Origin: BOG-908 sp965198825
Lineage (GTDB): Bacteria; Pseudomonadota; Alphaproteobacteria; Acetobacterales; Acetobacteraceae
Reading direction: 5' to 3'
Length of the DNA: 64,000 nucleotides
Assembly: GCA_965198825.1 (NCBI GenBank)
Contig: CBDAQB010000001.1
Span: forward strand, 868,001-932,000
The position numbers were made by a program, and so were the translations under genes. How positions within the stretch are numbered: the first letter of the stretch is position 1; each line of letters opens with the position of its first letter. Positions 1 to 8,247 of the stretch are shown here, piece after piece. Below the pieces are notes generated by a model that was given only the letters and a program-made list of their open reading frames with translations, did no database searches and was not told the DNA's origin.

Positions 1-239
1 ACCTCGTCGAGTTCTTCGACGAAAATGGCGCCTTGCCGCTCGAGTGTCTCTACGACCGTGCGGTTATGGACGATTTCATGGCGGACATAGACCGGGGCGC
101 CATAGCGGCGGAGGGCCTCCTCGACCACGCGTATGGCGCGATCGACGCCCGCGCAAAACCCCCTTGGACCCGCCAGGATTACGCGCAGAGGGCGGCTGAG
201 GGTCGCGGCATCGTCCAGGGTAGGCAGGCTGTCTGGCAT
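1..239 (-). CDS. ispH: 4-hydroxy-3-methylbut-2-enyl diphosphate reductase, N-terminal part (cut by window edge)
   Basis: IspH is the last enzyme of the MEP isoprenoid pathway. It is a [4Fe-4S] protein that reduces HMBPP to IPP and DMAPP in the cytosol. About 79 codons are visible. They carry the family's N-terminal signature GPRGFCAGVDRAI, with the first of three cluster-binding cysteines, followed by YGAPVYVRHEIVHN with the substrate-binding histidine, and GAIFVEELDE. The other two cysteines lie beyond the left edge. The chosen ATG begins MPDSLPTLDDAA, a short extension before the conserved LRVILAGPRGF strand. The gene is divergent from the lipoprotein gene at 371, with about 130 bp between them. 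The assignment is firm from motifs despite the truncation. Confidence 0.93.
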   Translation of the reverse strand, partial: MPDSLPTLDDAATLSRPLRVILAGPRGFCAGVDRAIRVVEEALRRYGAPVYVRHEIVHNRTVVETLERQGAIFVEELDE

Positions 240-370
240 GGTGGTCACTCTTTCGGGCAATGCTTTGCACCTATTATGGCGTCGCCGGGTGCTGGCGCAA
301 AGCCGGGACGTGGTGCAAAGCATCCGCCGCTTTGCCCCGCATGCCGCGGGCGCGTCGCTTTGGAGTCGCC

Positions 371-952
371 ATGTCGTTCACCGCGTCCCTCTTTGGGCCC
401 TTATTTGGCAGACGTTGCACCCAGCTGCTGCTCGTCCTGGCCGTGGTGTCGGTAAGCGTGCTGGGGCTCTCCGGCTGCGACCACGATCCTGACGAAACGG
501 CAGCCCAGTGCCCAAGGTTCAGCCTTCTCCCGCACGAGGATGGTGCGAACCTGGTGCGTTACACGTCGCGCGGCCAGGATCTGACCGACCTCGTGCTGAG
601 TGCGCGAATCACGGACATCAAGGGAGCGTGCATCGGTGTCCTTGGAAGCAAGCAGGTCAAGGTGAAGGCCCACGTTATGATGGTGCTGACGCGCGGTCCT
701 GCTGCAACATCTGCTGAAGCCGACGTGCCTTACGGCATTGGTGTTCTGAAGCGTGGGCAGATCCTCGGCAGCCCGCAGTTCTTCACGCAGCACGCTGTGT
801 TTCCTCCGAACACGAACAGCATTCAGGTGGAAGGTCAGGAACTCGATTTTACGCTGCTGACGCCCAAGGGAACCATCGGGCCGGATTACCATGTCTATGT
901 TTACTTCCATTTGACGCCGGAAGAACTGGCCTTGGCGCGCCGGCACAGGTGA
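371..952 (+). CDS. Predicted lipoprotein of unknown function
   Basis: A 193-residue predicted lipoprotein. The N-terminus MSFTASLFGPLFGRRC is followed by a hydrophobic stretch and a lipobox LSGC with the lipidated cysteine at residue 36, so the mature protein should be tethered to a membrane. An upstream in-frame start at 260 would add 37 residues before the signal peptide and was rejected. The mature part has no motif I recognise. It looks like a beta-rich globular domain with strands such as KVKAHVMMVLTRG and YHVYVYFHL. The gene is convergent with xseA, and the two stops are only 4 bp apart. Function is unknown. Confidence 0.75.
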   Translation: MSFTASLFGPLFGRRCTQLLLVLAVVSVSVLGLSGCDHDPDETAAQCPRFSLLPHEDGANLVRYTSRGQDLTDLVLSARITDIKGACIGVLGSKQVKVKAHVMMVLTRGPAATSAEADVPYGIGVLKRGQILGSPQFFTQHAVFPPNTNSIQVEGQELDFTLLTPKGTIGPDYHVYVYFHLTPEELALARRHR

Positions 953-956
953 TCGG

Positions 957-2426
957 CTAGAGCAGGAGTTCGGTCTGCCCTCTGACGACCTTGTCGGCCG
1001 TGACGCTCACCTGGCCATCGGCGAAGGTGATCGTCAGGCGCGCAGCGGGGGTCACCGCTGTGGATGAGGTAACAGGGGCGCCGGTACGGTGCCGGACGAG
1101 AGCGAAACCACGGGCTAGCACTGCCTCGTAGGAGGCGCCTTCGATACGGGCCGTCAGAACTGCGAGCGCCGATCGGCGCAGCCCCATCTGCGCTTCGATC
1201 GGTGCCGGCGACAGCCTCGCGAAAAGCCCTGTTGCCCGCTCCCGCGCGGAGCGGACCATGTGCTGCAGTTCGGCGACCAATCGTACGCCGGCCAATTCCA
1301 CCCGATGCCTTCTGGTGCTGATGAGCACCTCTGGCGAGGGGATCTGACGCTCGATGCGCTCCAAGCCTATGCGCTTTGCTGCCAGGAGGTTCGGCAGGGC
1401 GAGTTCGAGGCGCTGTGCCCGGTCGTCCAGACGCAAGCCTGCGTTGCCAAGGATAGACGGGAGGTCGGGCAGGCGGGCGCCAGCAGTCTCCAGCCTGGCG
1501 CGGCTCGTGCTGGTCGCCCGCACCAGCGCGCCGATCAGCCGGGCAGCCGTCTGGGCCAGATCGGCGATCATGTCGGACCTGGCGGGGACAGCCAGCTCCG
1601 CGGCGGCCGTGGGGGTCGGGGCGCGGCGGTCCGACGCGAAGTCGATGAGGGTGGTGTCGGTCTCGTGACCTACGGCGGAGATGAGCGGCAGGCGGCATGC
1701 AGCGGCGGCGCGCACGACGGCCTCGTCGTTGAAGGCCACGAGATCTTCGAGGCTGCCACCGCCCCGCGCGACGATCAGAACATCCGGGCGGGGGATGCCG
1801 CCGGTTGGCAGACTGTCCATGCCGGCGATCGCCTCGGCGATACGCTCGGCTGCCCCTTCGCCCTGCACCGGCACAGCCCAGAGCAGGATCGGACGGGGAA
1901 AGCGTCTGGCGATGGTGGTTTGGATGTCGTGCAGCACGGCGCCGCTGGCTGACGTGATGACGCCCACAATGGCCGGAAGGCGCGGCAGCGGCTTCTTACG
2001 ATTCGGGTCGAACAGGCCCTCTGCGCCGAGGCGCACCTTGAGCAGTTCGATTCGGGCCAGGAGGGCGCCGGCGCCCGCATATTCCAGCCGGTCGATGATG
2101 AGCTGGTATTCCGAGCGGTCGCCGTAGGCCGAGATCTTGCCGGTCGCAATCACCTCGATGCCATTCTCCGGCTTCAATCCGATGCGCGCGGCTGCGGACT
2201 TCCAGATGACCCCGCGGATCTTGCCGCCTTCGTCCTTGAGACTGAGGTAGGTGTGGCCCGAGCCGTAATGCTTGAGTTCGGTGATCTCGCCACGCACGCG
2301 GATGCGGCCGAAAGCGCCCTCGAGCGTGCGCTTGATGGCACCGGATAGCTCCGAGACTGCATACTCGGGAATGTTGCTCGCCGGCTTGGCGGCTCCGTCT
2401 GGCGCTAGGCCGGCGATCTCGTCCAT
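957..2426 (-). CDS. xseA: Exodeoxyribonuclease VII large subunit
   Basis: This is the large subunit of exonuclease VII, which degrades single-stranded DNA to oligonucleotides together with the small subunit XseB. XseB is not in the window. The protein has 489 residues, somewhat longer than the E. coli one. An N-terminal OB-fold lies at roughly residues 20-115 (VRGEITELKHYGSGHTYLSL). The catalytic domain has the family motifs VARGGGSLEDLVAFNDE and SAVGHETDTTLIDFASDRR, and a coiled-coil-rich helical region follows. The start codon is 51 bp from the divergent purD start, so both promoters share a very short region. Confidence 0.95.
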   Translation of the reverse strand: MDEIAGLAPDGAAKPASNIPEYAVSELSGAIKRTLEGAFGRIRVRGEITELKHYGSGHTYLSLKDEGGKIRGVIWKSAAARIGLKPENGIEVIATGKISAYGDRSEYQLIIDRLEYAGAGALLARIELLKVRLGAEGLFDPNRKKPLPRLPAIVGVITSASGAVLHDIQTTIARRFPRPILLWAVPVQGEGAAERIAEAIAGMDSLPTGGIPRPDVLIVARGGGSLEDLVAFNDEAVVRAAAACRLPLISAVGHETDTTLIDFASDRRAPTPTAAAELAVPARSDMIADLAQTAARLIGALVRATSTSRARLETAGARLPDLPSILGNAGLRLDDRAQRLELALPNLLAAKRIGLERIERQIPSPEVLISTRRHRVELAGVRLVAELQHMVRSARERATGLFARLSPAPIEAQMGLRRSALAVLTARIEGASYEAVLARGFALVRHRTGAPVTSSTAVTPAARLTITFADGQVSVTADKVVRGQTELLL

Positions 2427-2477
2427 GTGCCTAGCCTATGCTACGCCGTGCCCTTGGCGGAAGACGGACGGGTTTAC

Positions 2478-3749
2478 ATGCGGGTTTTGCTGGTCGGCTC
2501 TGGCGGTCGTGAGCACGCTCTCGCCTGGTCTTTCTCGGCCAGTCCGCTGCTTACCAAGCTGTTTGTAGCGCCCGGCAATCCAGGGACGGCCACGATCGCC
2601 GAGAACGTGGCCATCGGGGTCATGGATGTGGCGGCCCTTGTCCGGTTTGCCGTCGAGCAGGCGATCGATCTGGTTTTTCCTGGTCCAGAGGCACCGCTCG
2701 CGGCAGGGCTCGCAGATGCTCTGGCCGCCGCAGGCATAAAATGCTGCGGGCCAACGGCGGCAGCGGCTCAGTTGGAGAGCAGCAAGAGCTTTGCCAAAGC
2801 GATTTGCGAGGCTGCCGCCATTCCTACCGCGCGCTGGGAGCGGTTCGAGGATGTGGATACTGCGGTCGAGTTCATCATGCGGCGCGGTGCGCCGATCGTG
2901 GTGAAGGCGGATGGACTAGCGGCGGGAAAGGGAGTCGTTGTCGCGAAGAGCGAGGCGGAGGCCCTGGAGGCGGTGAGTTCCCTGTTCGCTCAAGGAGGCC
3001 AAGGCGCTTCGGTCGTCATCGAAGAATGTCTTGAGGGAGAGGAAGTGAGCCTCTTCGCCTTGTGCGACGGCACGGACGCCATTCTGCTCGGGGCGGCACA
3101 GGATCATAAGCGCTTAGGCGACGGCGACACCGGCCCGAACACCGGGGGCATGGGTGCTGTTTCGCCGCCTGGGCATTTCGACGTCGGCAGGCAGCAGGCT
3201 GCGCTCGATCTTTTTGTGCGGCCGGCGCTGGCAGAAATGGTGCGACAGGACATGCCATTCCGCGGCGTGCTGTTCGTGGGTCTGATGTTGACGGCCGATG
3301 GACCCAAGCTCATCGAATACAACGTGCGGCTTGGCGATCCGGAGACCCAGGCGCTCTTGCCGCGCCTGCATACCGATCTACTGCCGATGCTGGTTGCCGC
3401 ATGCGACGGGGCGCTCGGATCGCGTGACGTGCAGTGGGCCGACGTCGTCTCGGTAGCCGTCGTCATGGCTTCGCCTGGCTATCCGGCGGCGCCGGTGACA
3501 GGGGGAGAAATTGGCGGCTTCGCGCAAGCGGCTGCCATTCCCCATGTCGCAGTGTTCCATGCTGGGACAGAGAGACGTGGCGAGACGCTGGTTGCAGCAG
3601 GCGGCCGGGTTCTCACCATTTGTGGAACCGGTGCGGATGTGGCCTCTGCCCGGGCGGCTGCCTACGCAGGCGTCGATACGATCGAATGGAGCGGTGCCGT
3701 GTTCCGGCGTGACATCGGCATTCGGGCGCTGGCGGGCGCGCTGTCATGA
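2478..3749 (+). CDS. purD: Phosphoribosylamine--glycine ligase (GARS)
   Basis: PurD catalyses the second step of de novo purine synthesis, the ATP-dependent joining of glycine to 5-phosphoribosylamine. The 423-residue length matches the family. It begins MRVLLVGSGGREHALAW, the typical GARS start, which decided the ATG at 2478 over an in-frame start 51 bp upstream. A purine-rich GGAAGACGG precedes it. The ATP-grasp core shows VVKADGLAAGKGVVVA, HKRLGDGDTGPNTGGMGA and KLIEYNVRLGDPETQ. The stop overlaps the panB start (ATGA), so the two are translationally coupled. Confidence 0.96.
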   Translation: MRVLLVGSGGREHALAWSFSASPLLTKLFVAPGNPGTATIAENVAIGVMDVAALVRFAVEQAIDLVFPGPEAPLAAGLADALAAAGIKCCGPTAAAAQLESSKSFAKAICEAAAIPTARWERFEDVDTAVEFIMRRGAPIVVKADGLAAGKGVVVAKSEAEALEAVSSLFAQGGQGASVVIEECLEGEEVSLFALCDGTDAILLGAAQDHKRLGDGDTGPNTGGMGAVSPPGHFDVGRQQAALDLFVRPALAEMVRQDMPFRGVLFVGLMLTADGPKLIEYNVRLGDPETQALLPRLHTDLLPMLVAACDGALGSRDVQWADVVSVAVVMASPGYPAAPVTGGEIGGFAQAAAIPHVAVFHAGTERRGETLVAAGGRVLTICGTGADVASARAAAYAGVDTIEWSGAVFRRDIGIRALAGALS

Positions 3750-4567
3750 GCGTGCACGCGAGCGCGAAGCCAGTGACCGTGCCGGACTTGCGCCGCATGA
3801 AAGGCGGGACGCCGCAGGTGTGGCTCACCGCCTACACCACGCCCATGGCGAAGCGGCTCGATAGATATTGCGACGTGTTGCTCGTCGGCGATTCGCTAGG
3901 AATGGTGCTCTACGGATTGCCGAGCACCCTTGCCGTGACGCTCGACATGATGATCGCGCATGGCGCCGCGGTGGTCAGGGGGGCGTCACACGCGTGCGTC
4001 GTGGTCGATCTGCCGTTCGGCAGTTATCAGGCGGGCCCTGAGAGAGCCTTCGATGTGTCGGCGCGTGTGCTTGCCGAGACCGGCTGCGCCGCGGTCAAGC
4101 TCGAAGGCGGCGTCGATATGGCTCCGACGATCCGTTTCCTGACTCAGCGCGGCGTGCCGGTGTGCGCCCATGTTGGGTTAATGCCGCAGTCCGTGAACGT
4201 CGCGGGCGGCTTCCGCGCCACCGGGCGCACCGACGATGAGGCCGCGCGTGTGGCGGCCGACGCCAGGGCCGTGGCGGAGGCCGGTGCGTTTGCCGTTGTT
4301 ATCGAAGGCACACTTGAGCCGGTGGCAGCCGCCATCACGCGTGACATCGCTATTCCGACGATCGGCATCGGCGCCTCTGCGGCATGTGACGGGCAGGTAC
4401 TGGTGATCGACGATTTGCTCGGCACATTCAACGATTTCACTCCGCGATTCGTGCGGCGTTATGCGGATCTTGGGGCGGAGATATCAAAGGCTGTTTCGGC
4501 TTATGCGGAGGATGTTAGGGCTAGGCGGTTTCCTGGGGATGAGCATACTTTTCGGGCAAGAAAGTAA
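3746..4567 (+). CDS. panB: 3-methyl-2-oxobutanoate hydroxymethyltransferase
   Basis: PanB transfers a hydroxymethyl group from 5,10-methylenetetrahydrofolate to alpha-ketoisovalerate, giving ketopantoate, the first committed step of pantothenate and CoA synthesis. The 273-residue length is normal. Visible family signatures are LLVGDSLGMVLYG with the metal-binding Asp, VKLEGG, CAHVGLMPQSVN, the catalytic VIEG and PTIGIGA. It overlaps purD by 4 bp; pairing a purine gene with a pantothenate gene is unusual but both are cytosolic biosynthesis. A copy of the dispersed palindromic repeat fills the gap to the convergent ccrM gene. Confidence 0.95.
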   Translation: MSVHASAKPVTVPDLRRMKGGTPQVWLTAYTTPMAKRLDRYCDVLLVGDSLGMVLYGLPSTLAVTLDMMIAHGAAVVRGASHACVVVDLPFGSYQAGPERAFDVSARVLAETGCAAVKLEGGVDMAPTIRFLTQRGVPVCAHVGLMPQSVNVAGGFRATGRTDDEAARVAADARAVAEAGAFAVVIEGTLEPVAAAITRDIAIPTIGIGASAACDGQVLVIDDLLGTFNDFTPRFVRRYADLGAEISKAVSAYAEDVRARRFPGDEHTFRARK

Positions 4568-4694
4568 AAAGGGAGCAGTTCTTTTTATAAAAAAGAACCA
4601 AAAATTTTTACGACTTCCGGCAGGGCGCGCAGCATTGCCGAGCCTACTGGTCCAAAAGTTTTTTGCTTCTTTTTTTCAAAAAAGAAGACCTTCC
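4568..4694. repeat. Dispersed palindromic repeat, copy A (complete)
   Basis: This fills the gap between convergent panB and ccrM. The left arm is a hairpin GTTC...GAAC at 4578-4598. The right arm is a hairpin CTTC...GAAG at 4666-4687, preceded by AAAAGTTTTTTG. The two are separated by about 65 bp of poorly conserved sequence. Both arms have T-rich/A-rich stems and could terminate transcription in either direction here. The same architecture recurs at six other loci in the window. Confidence 0.85.
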
Positions 4695-5765
4695 TTACTG
4701 GCGCGTTCGAAAAACATCCAGCGCCACTAATTTACCCTCTCTCTCGATATGCCAGAACGTCCATCCGTTGCAGCTTGGGGCGTTCTGCACAGCCGCGCCG
4801 ACCTTGTGGATTGAGCCCCGATGGGTCCCGCATTGCAGTGTTCCGTCGGCCATGACGGTGGCGGCGACGCGTCGTGCGTGGTCAACCAATGTGGACCCTG
4901 GCGACACGAGGCCTTGTTCGACGAGGTTGCCGAATGGGACGCGCGGCTGGTCACGCTTGCTGGGCGTGGCTTCCATGGCGTCGGCGGCGACGGGTTTCGC
5001 TCGCCTGACCCGGCTCCAGGCTGCCTCGATGTAGGCAGGATGGCGTTCGATGCCGACGAAGTGGCGATGCAGACGCTTGGCGACGACCGCTGACGTGCCG
5101 GTGCCCAGAAATGGATCCAGGACGATGTCGCCTGCCATGGTGCTCGCGAGCAGGATGCGGTGGAGCAGGGCTTCCGGTTTTTGGGTAGGGTGCAGCTTGA
5201 GACCGTGTTCGTTGCGCAGCCTTTCGCCGCCAGTACAGAGCGGGATGAGCCAGTCGCTGCGCATCTGCAGATCGTCGTTCAAGGCCTTCATGGCGGCGTA
5301 GTTGAAGCGGTAGCGGCTGTCTTGCTGGCGAGCGGCCCAGATGAGGGTCTCGTGCGCGTTCGTGAATCGCCGGCCTCGGAAATTCGGCATCGGGTTCGAT
5401 TTCCGCCAGATGATGTCATTCAGCATCCAGAAGCCGAGGTCCTGCAGAATGGCTCCTATGCGAAAGATGTTGTGGTAGCTGCCGATCACCCAGAGTGTGC
5501 CGTCCTTGCGCAGGAGGCGCCGGGCCTCCGTGAGCCATGACCGCGTGAAGTTGTCGTAGGCGGCGAAGTCGGTGAATTGGTCCCAGTCGTCATCGACGCC
5601 GTCAACGAGGCTGTCGTCGGGCCGTCGCAGTTCGCCGCGCAGCTGAAGATTATAAGGCGGATCAGCGAAGACGCAGTGAACCGACGCTGTCGGCAGCATG
5701 CGCATGACGTCCGCGCAGTCGCCGCGCAGGATCTGGTCCAGAGGCAGTTCGCGTGAGATGTCCAA
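4695..5765 (-). CDS. ccrM: CcrM-type DNA adenine-N6 methyltransferase (GANTC)
   Basis: This is an orphan adenine methyltransferase expected to modify GANTC and to act in cell-cycle control, as in Caulobacter. It has 356 residues. The catalytic DPPY is at residues 35-38 and the SAM-binding DPFLGTGT at 217-224, an order that defines the beta class. The central block GSYHNIFRIG, KSNPMPNFRGRRFTNAHETL and LHPTQKPEALLHRI is typical of CcrM/HinfI enzymes. The C-terminal 80 residues, ending WTFWHIEREGKLVALDVFR, match the RAMA-type extension of CcrM. No cognate restriction gene is nearby, which fits an orphan regulator. A GAGTC site lies at 5852-5856 upstream of the start, but GANTC is frequent by chance. 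Confidence 0.93.
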   Translation of the reverse strand: MDISRELPLDQILRGDCADVMRMLPTASVHCVFADPPYNLQLRGELRRPDDSLVDGVDDDWDQFTDFAAYDNFTRSWLTEARRLLRKDGTLWVIGSYHNIFRIGAILQDLGFWMLNDIIWRKSNPMPNFRGRRFTNAHETLIWAARQQDSRYRFNYAAMKALNDDLQMRSDWLIPLCTGGERLRNEHGLKLHPTQKPEALLHRILLASTMAGDIVLDPFLGTGTSAVVAKRLHRHFVGIERHPAYIEAAWSRVRRAKPVAADAMEATPSKRDQPRVPFGNLVEQGLVSPGSTLVDHARRVAATVMADGTLQCGTHRGSIHKVGAAVQNAPSCNGWTFWHIEREGKLVALDVFRTRQ

Positions 5766-6190
5766 GGGCCTGGTGCACGAGTGAGGGTGCCGGCAGGGGA
5801 GTTGGACCGACTTGCCTACGTTGGCGAAGGGCCGGTTGTCACGTCAACGCTGAGTCCCAGGCCGCGCGACATTGGGCTTGCCAGGATCACGAAATCGTGA
5901 GTTAGTCATTTCGAGAACAGAACTTACACATGCGGGAGTATTCGGTGCGGCTACGGCGTTGTCTGAGTTCTTGCGGCTGATCATTGTAGATCATGCCTGG
6001 ACATGAAGCACTCGAGCGTGGAGCGCTCGGGAATAAAGCGACAGGACATGAGGAGAATGGCCTCGAGGCGCAGGCATACCAACCGTCGGCACATGAAGCG
6101 TTTCCGCACGCACTAACAGGACCTGCGTCGCTAGAACAATGCTCGAGACGACATACGAGATGGCGGAAGGGAAGCGGCTTCGTTCCCCTC
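5766..6190. other. Intergenic region between ccrM and the exopolysaccharide operon
   Basis: This 425-bp stretch separates the divergent ccrM and sugar-transferase genes, so it must hold both promoters. An in-frame start for the sugar transferase exists at 5993, but nothing upstream of it resembles a ribosome-binding site, and the added residues are unlike the family. Apart from the palindrome at 5887-5900 I see no further feature. Confidence 0.5.
5887..5900. promoter_or_regulatory. Perfect palindrome TCACGA-AA-TCGTGA, possible operator
   Basis: Two 6-bp arms around an AA centre lie upstream of the exopolysaccharide genes and about 120 bp from the ccrM start. The symmetry is seen directly. 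A role as a repressor or activator site is inference. Confidence 0.3.
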
Positions 6191-7588
6191 ATGATTGACT
6201 TGCTATCTGCGTACGACGTCGTCGCCGGAGTTTTGTGCGGGGAAATAGCCTACGGCTTTTACAATGTCGTTTGGATAAAGGCGCCTTTCGGGTTCGCCTT
6301 AGATGGGGCTGCTCTTCGAGAAATCATCTTCGGCAGCTTGATGGCATCCGCGATTTTGCGTGAACGCCATAATACCAGGGCAGAAAGCCTCTTCGCAGGT
6401 GGCCGGCTGTTGTCTGTTGTTTTGAAGCGTGGCTTTGTAGCGCTCGCTCTTTTGCTGACGATCGGTCTGGCCACACGACAAATTGGTGATCTGGCCCGAT
6501 TGTGGCTGCTGGTTTGGTCAGCGTTATTTGCCTTGTGTGTTTTGGCCAGCCGGGTGGCGCTGAATGTTTACATCAAGCTGCTGGTACGCCGCGGCGCGCT
6601 ACGCGAGGCGATCGCAATCGTCAATCTTACAGGCTCTGAATGCCGACTTCTCACTCGACTGTCGGGCGAAGCCGATATCGTCACGAGTGTGGATACGGGA
6701 GGTTTTCGCGACATGGATCCTATCGATGGTGAAAGCGATCGCTGGCGGCCGTCGTTAGAAAAGTCGCTTGAGGCTATCATGACGTTGGGCCGTGAAGGTG
6801 CGATCGACGCAGTCGTTGTAGCATTTCGTCAGGACGACTATCCAGGCTTGCTCGAGGCCGTTGGCACCTTGAAGGCCATTCCCGTCCAGATCGTCGCTTG
6901 TCCGAGCGATAGCTGGGGCGCGCATCGATCTCCCGACGTTCGGCTGTTCGGCGGTCTTCCCATGTCGGTTATGGCAACGAAGCCGATCTCTTTTTGGAAC
7001 CTGGTCGTAAAAGCGATAGTCGATAAGATAGTCGCCGTAGTTTTACTTCTACTCGCCGCGCCGATCGTAGTGTTCATCTGCGTTGCTCTCATGATCGATA
7101 GTCCCGGACCCATCCTATTCCGGCAGCGCAGGAGCGGATGGCAAGGCAGCAGCTTCGTGATGTTCAAGTTCCGGACCATGCGGGTTGGCAGCGCCGGCGC
7201 CGGTCAGACCAGGCGCGGAGATGCTCGTTGCACGCGTGTAGGAGCGTTTCTCCGCCGTTGCAGTCTCGATGAGCTTCCACAGCTTCTAAACGTGTTACGG
7301 GGTGACATGTCGATGGTCGGACCGCGGCCGCACGTCGATGCGCTTCATACAAGCCAAATGGCGGGTCAGGCCATCGTCGCAGAATATGCCCAGCGTTATC
7401 GGGTAAAACCGGGTATTACCGGTTGGGCGCAGGTGAACGGCTTTCGAGGCGCAGCCCACACGGAAACCGAACTACGCCGGCGTGTGGAGCATGACCTATT
7501 CTACATAGAGAACTGGTCGCTACGCTTTGACATATGGATATTGTTCTCGACGCCGTTCGCCGTGCTCTTCGGCAGGAACGCGTTTTGA
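6191..7588 (+). CDS. Exopolysaccharide priming sugar transferase (WcaJ/ExoY family)
   Basis: A polyisoprenyl-phosphate hexose-1-phosphate transferase of 465 residues that should load the first sugar of an exopolysaccharide onto undecaprenyl phosphate at the inner membrane. Four predicted N-terminal membrane segments are followed by a middle region. A fifth hydrophobic segment (VDKIVAVVLLLLAAPIVVF) precedes the conserved catalytic domain: GPILFRQRRSGWQG, FKFRTMR, LRRCSLDELPQLLNVLRGD, SMVGPRPH, KPGITGWAQVNGFRG and YIENWSLRFDIWI. The ATG at 6191 gives a complete architecture; 5993 is the alternative. It is the first gene of a tightly packed set reaching 11446. The exact sugar cannot be read from sequence. 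Confidence 0.9.
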   Translation: MIDLLSAYDVVAGVLCGEIAYGFYNVVWIKAPFGFALDGAALREIIFGSLMASAILRERHNTRAESLFAGGRLLSVVLKRGFVALALLLTIGLATRQIGDLARLWLLVWSALFALCVLASRVALNVYIKLLVRRGALREAIAIVNLTGSECRLLTRLSGEADIVTSVDTGGFRDMDPIDGESDRWRPSLEKSLEAIMTLGREGAIDAVVVAFRQDDYPGLLEAVGTLKAIPVQIVACPSDSWGAHRSPDVRLFGGLPMSVMATKPISFWNLVVKAIVDKIVAVVLLLLAAPIVVFICVALMIDSPGPILFRQRRSGWQGSSFVMFKFRTMRVGSAGAGQTRRGDARCTRVGAFLRRCSLDELPQLLNVLRGDMSMVGPRPHVDALHTSQMAGQAIVAEYAQRYRVKPGITGWAQVNGFRGAAHTETELRRRVEHDLFYIENWSLRFDIWILFSTPFAVLFGRNAF

Positions 7589-7590
7589 AC

Positions 7591-8247
7591 ATGTCTTACG
7601 TAAGTCCCGGAAAAGCCGACATCGCCGGCATCGCACATCCTGTGCTGAGCGACGCGCTTGTTGGTAAACCAATTCCTGAGCGGACGTTGGACGAAGCAGG
7701 TGAAGAGAAGCTATTCTGTTTAGCTTCTCGTCTGCTAGCACGTGTCAGCCGCCGCGTGTCGTCGCGCAGTCGTCCAGAAGTTCTTATCTTCTTTTCTTGT
7801 CAGTCAACGGGTAAAACATGTGTTGCACGGCAATTCTGCATTGCTGCTGCCTGCGCATCGAGAAGAGTTCTTCTTGTCGATGTCGTATCCGTCTCGGCTG
7901 GAAAGGCATGCGTGCCTTTAAGCGTCCTGCCCGATGTTGCAGTTGCAGGTCTATATTACGCGCGTTTGGAACTGACGCTCATCGATGCGGTTCACGGGGG
8001 ATCATCAATCTTGACCGATGCGGTGCAGACCACAAGCCTGGATGTGGACCTGATCATCCTGGAAATCGGAGCGGAAGACGTAGCGTTCGGTGTTCAGATC
8101 GCGTTGTCCGATGAGGCCGGTACGGTTCTAGTTGCCGAGGGAGGCGTCGCCAATAAGCGGAACCTGAGGCACGTTATAGCAGCCCTTGAAGACGTCGGCG
8201 GGCTCGTGCTCGGCGCGGTGTTCGTTGCTCCACCAAACGAGAAATGA
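7591..8247 (+). CDS. CpsD/CapB-like P-loop ATPase of exopolysaccharide synthesis, atypical Walker A
   Basis: A 218-residue relative of the cytoplasmic ATPase/tyrosine-kinase partner of Wzz co-polymerases. The P-loop reads FFSCQSTGKTCVA, so the usual first glycine of GxxxxGK[ST] is a serine. A Walker A'-like strand VLLVDVV follows, and DVDLIILEIG stands where Walker B is expected. There is no tyrosine-rich C-terminal tail. The ATG at 7591 lies 2 bp after the previous stop, with AGGAA about 12 bp upstream; an earlier in-frame start at 7534 inside the previous gene is less likely. Its stop overlaps the next start (ATGA). It may be a regulatory or catalytically weak member. Confidence 0.65.
   Translation: MSYVSPGKADIAGIAHPVLSDALVGKPIPERTLDEAGEEKLFCLASRLLARVSRRVSSRSRPEVLIFFSCQSTGKTCVARQFCIAAACASRRVLLVDVVSVSAGKACVPLSVLPDVAVAGLYYARLELTLIDAVHGGSSILTDAVQTTSLDVDLIILEIGAEDVAFGVQIALSDEAGTVLVAEGGVANKRNLRHVIAALEDVGGLVLGAVFVAPPNEK

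Noticed and set aside
901..1698. 265-codon antisense-frame reading inside xseA
   Set aside because: It lies within xseA, which has full family motifs; composition is Arg/Pro-rich shadow.
4461..4730. 89-codon frame overlapping the end of panB and repeat copy A
   Set aside because: It is an out-of-frame panB shadow followed by translated repeat; no start site support.
5993..6190. 66-residue N-terminal extension of the priming sugar transferase
   Set aside because: No ribosome-binding site at 5993, and the added residues are polar and unlike the family, whose first membrane helix begins right after 6191.
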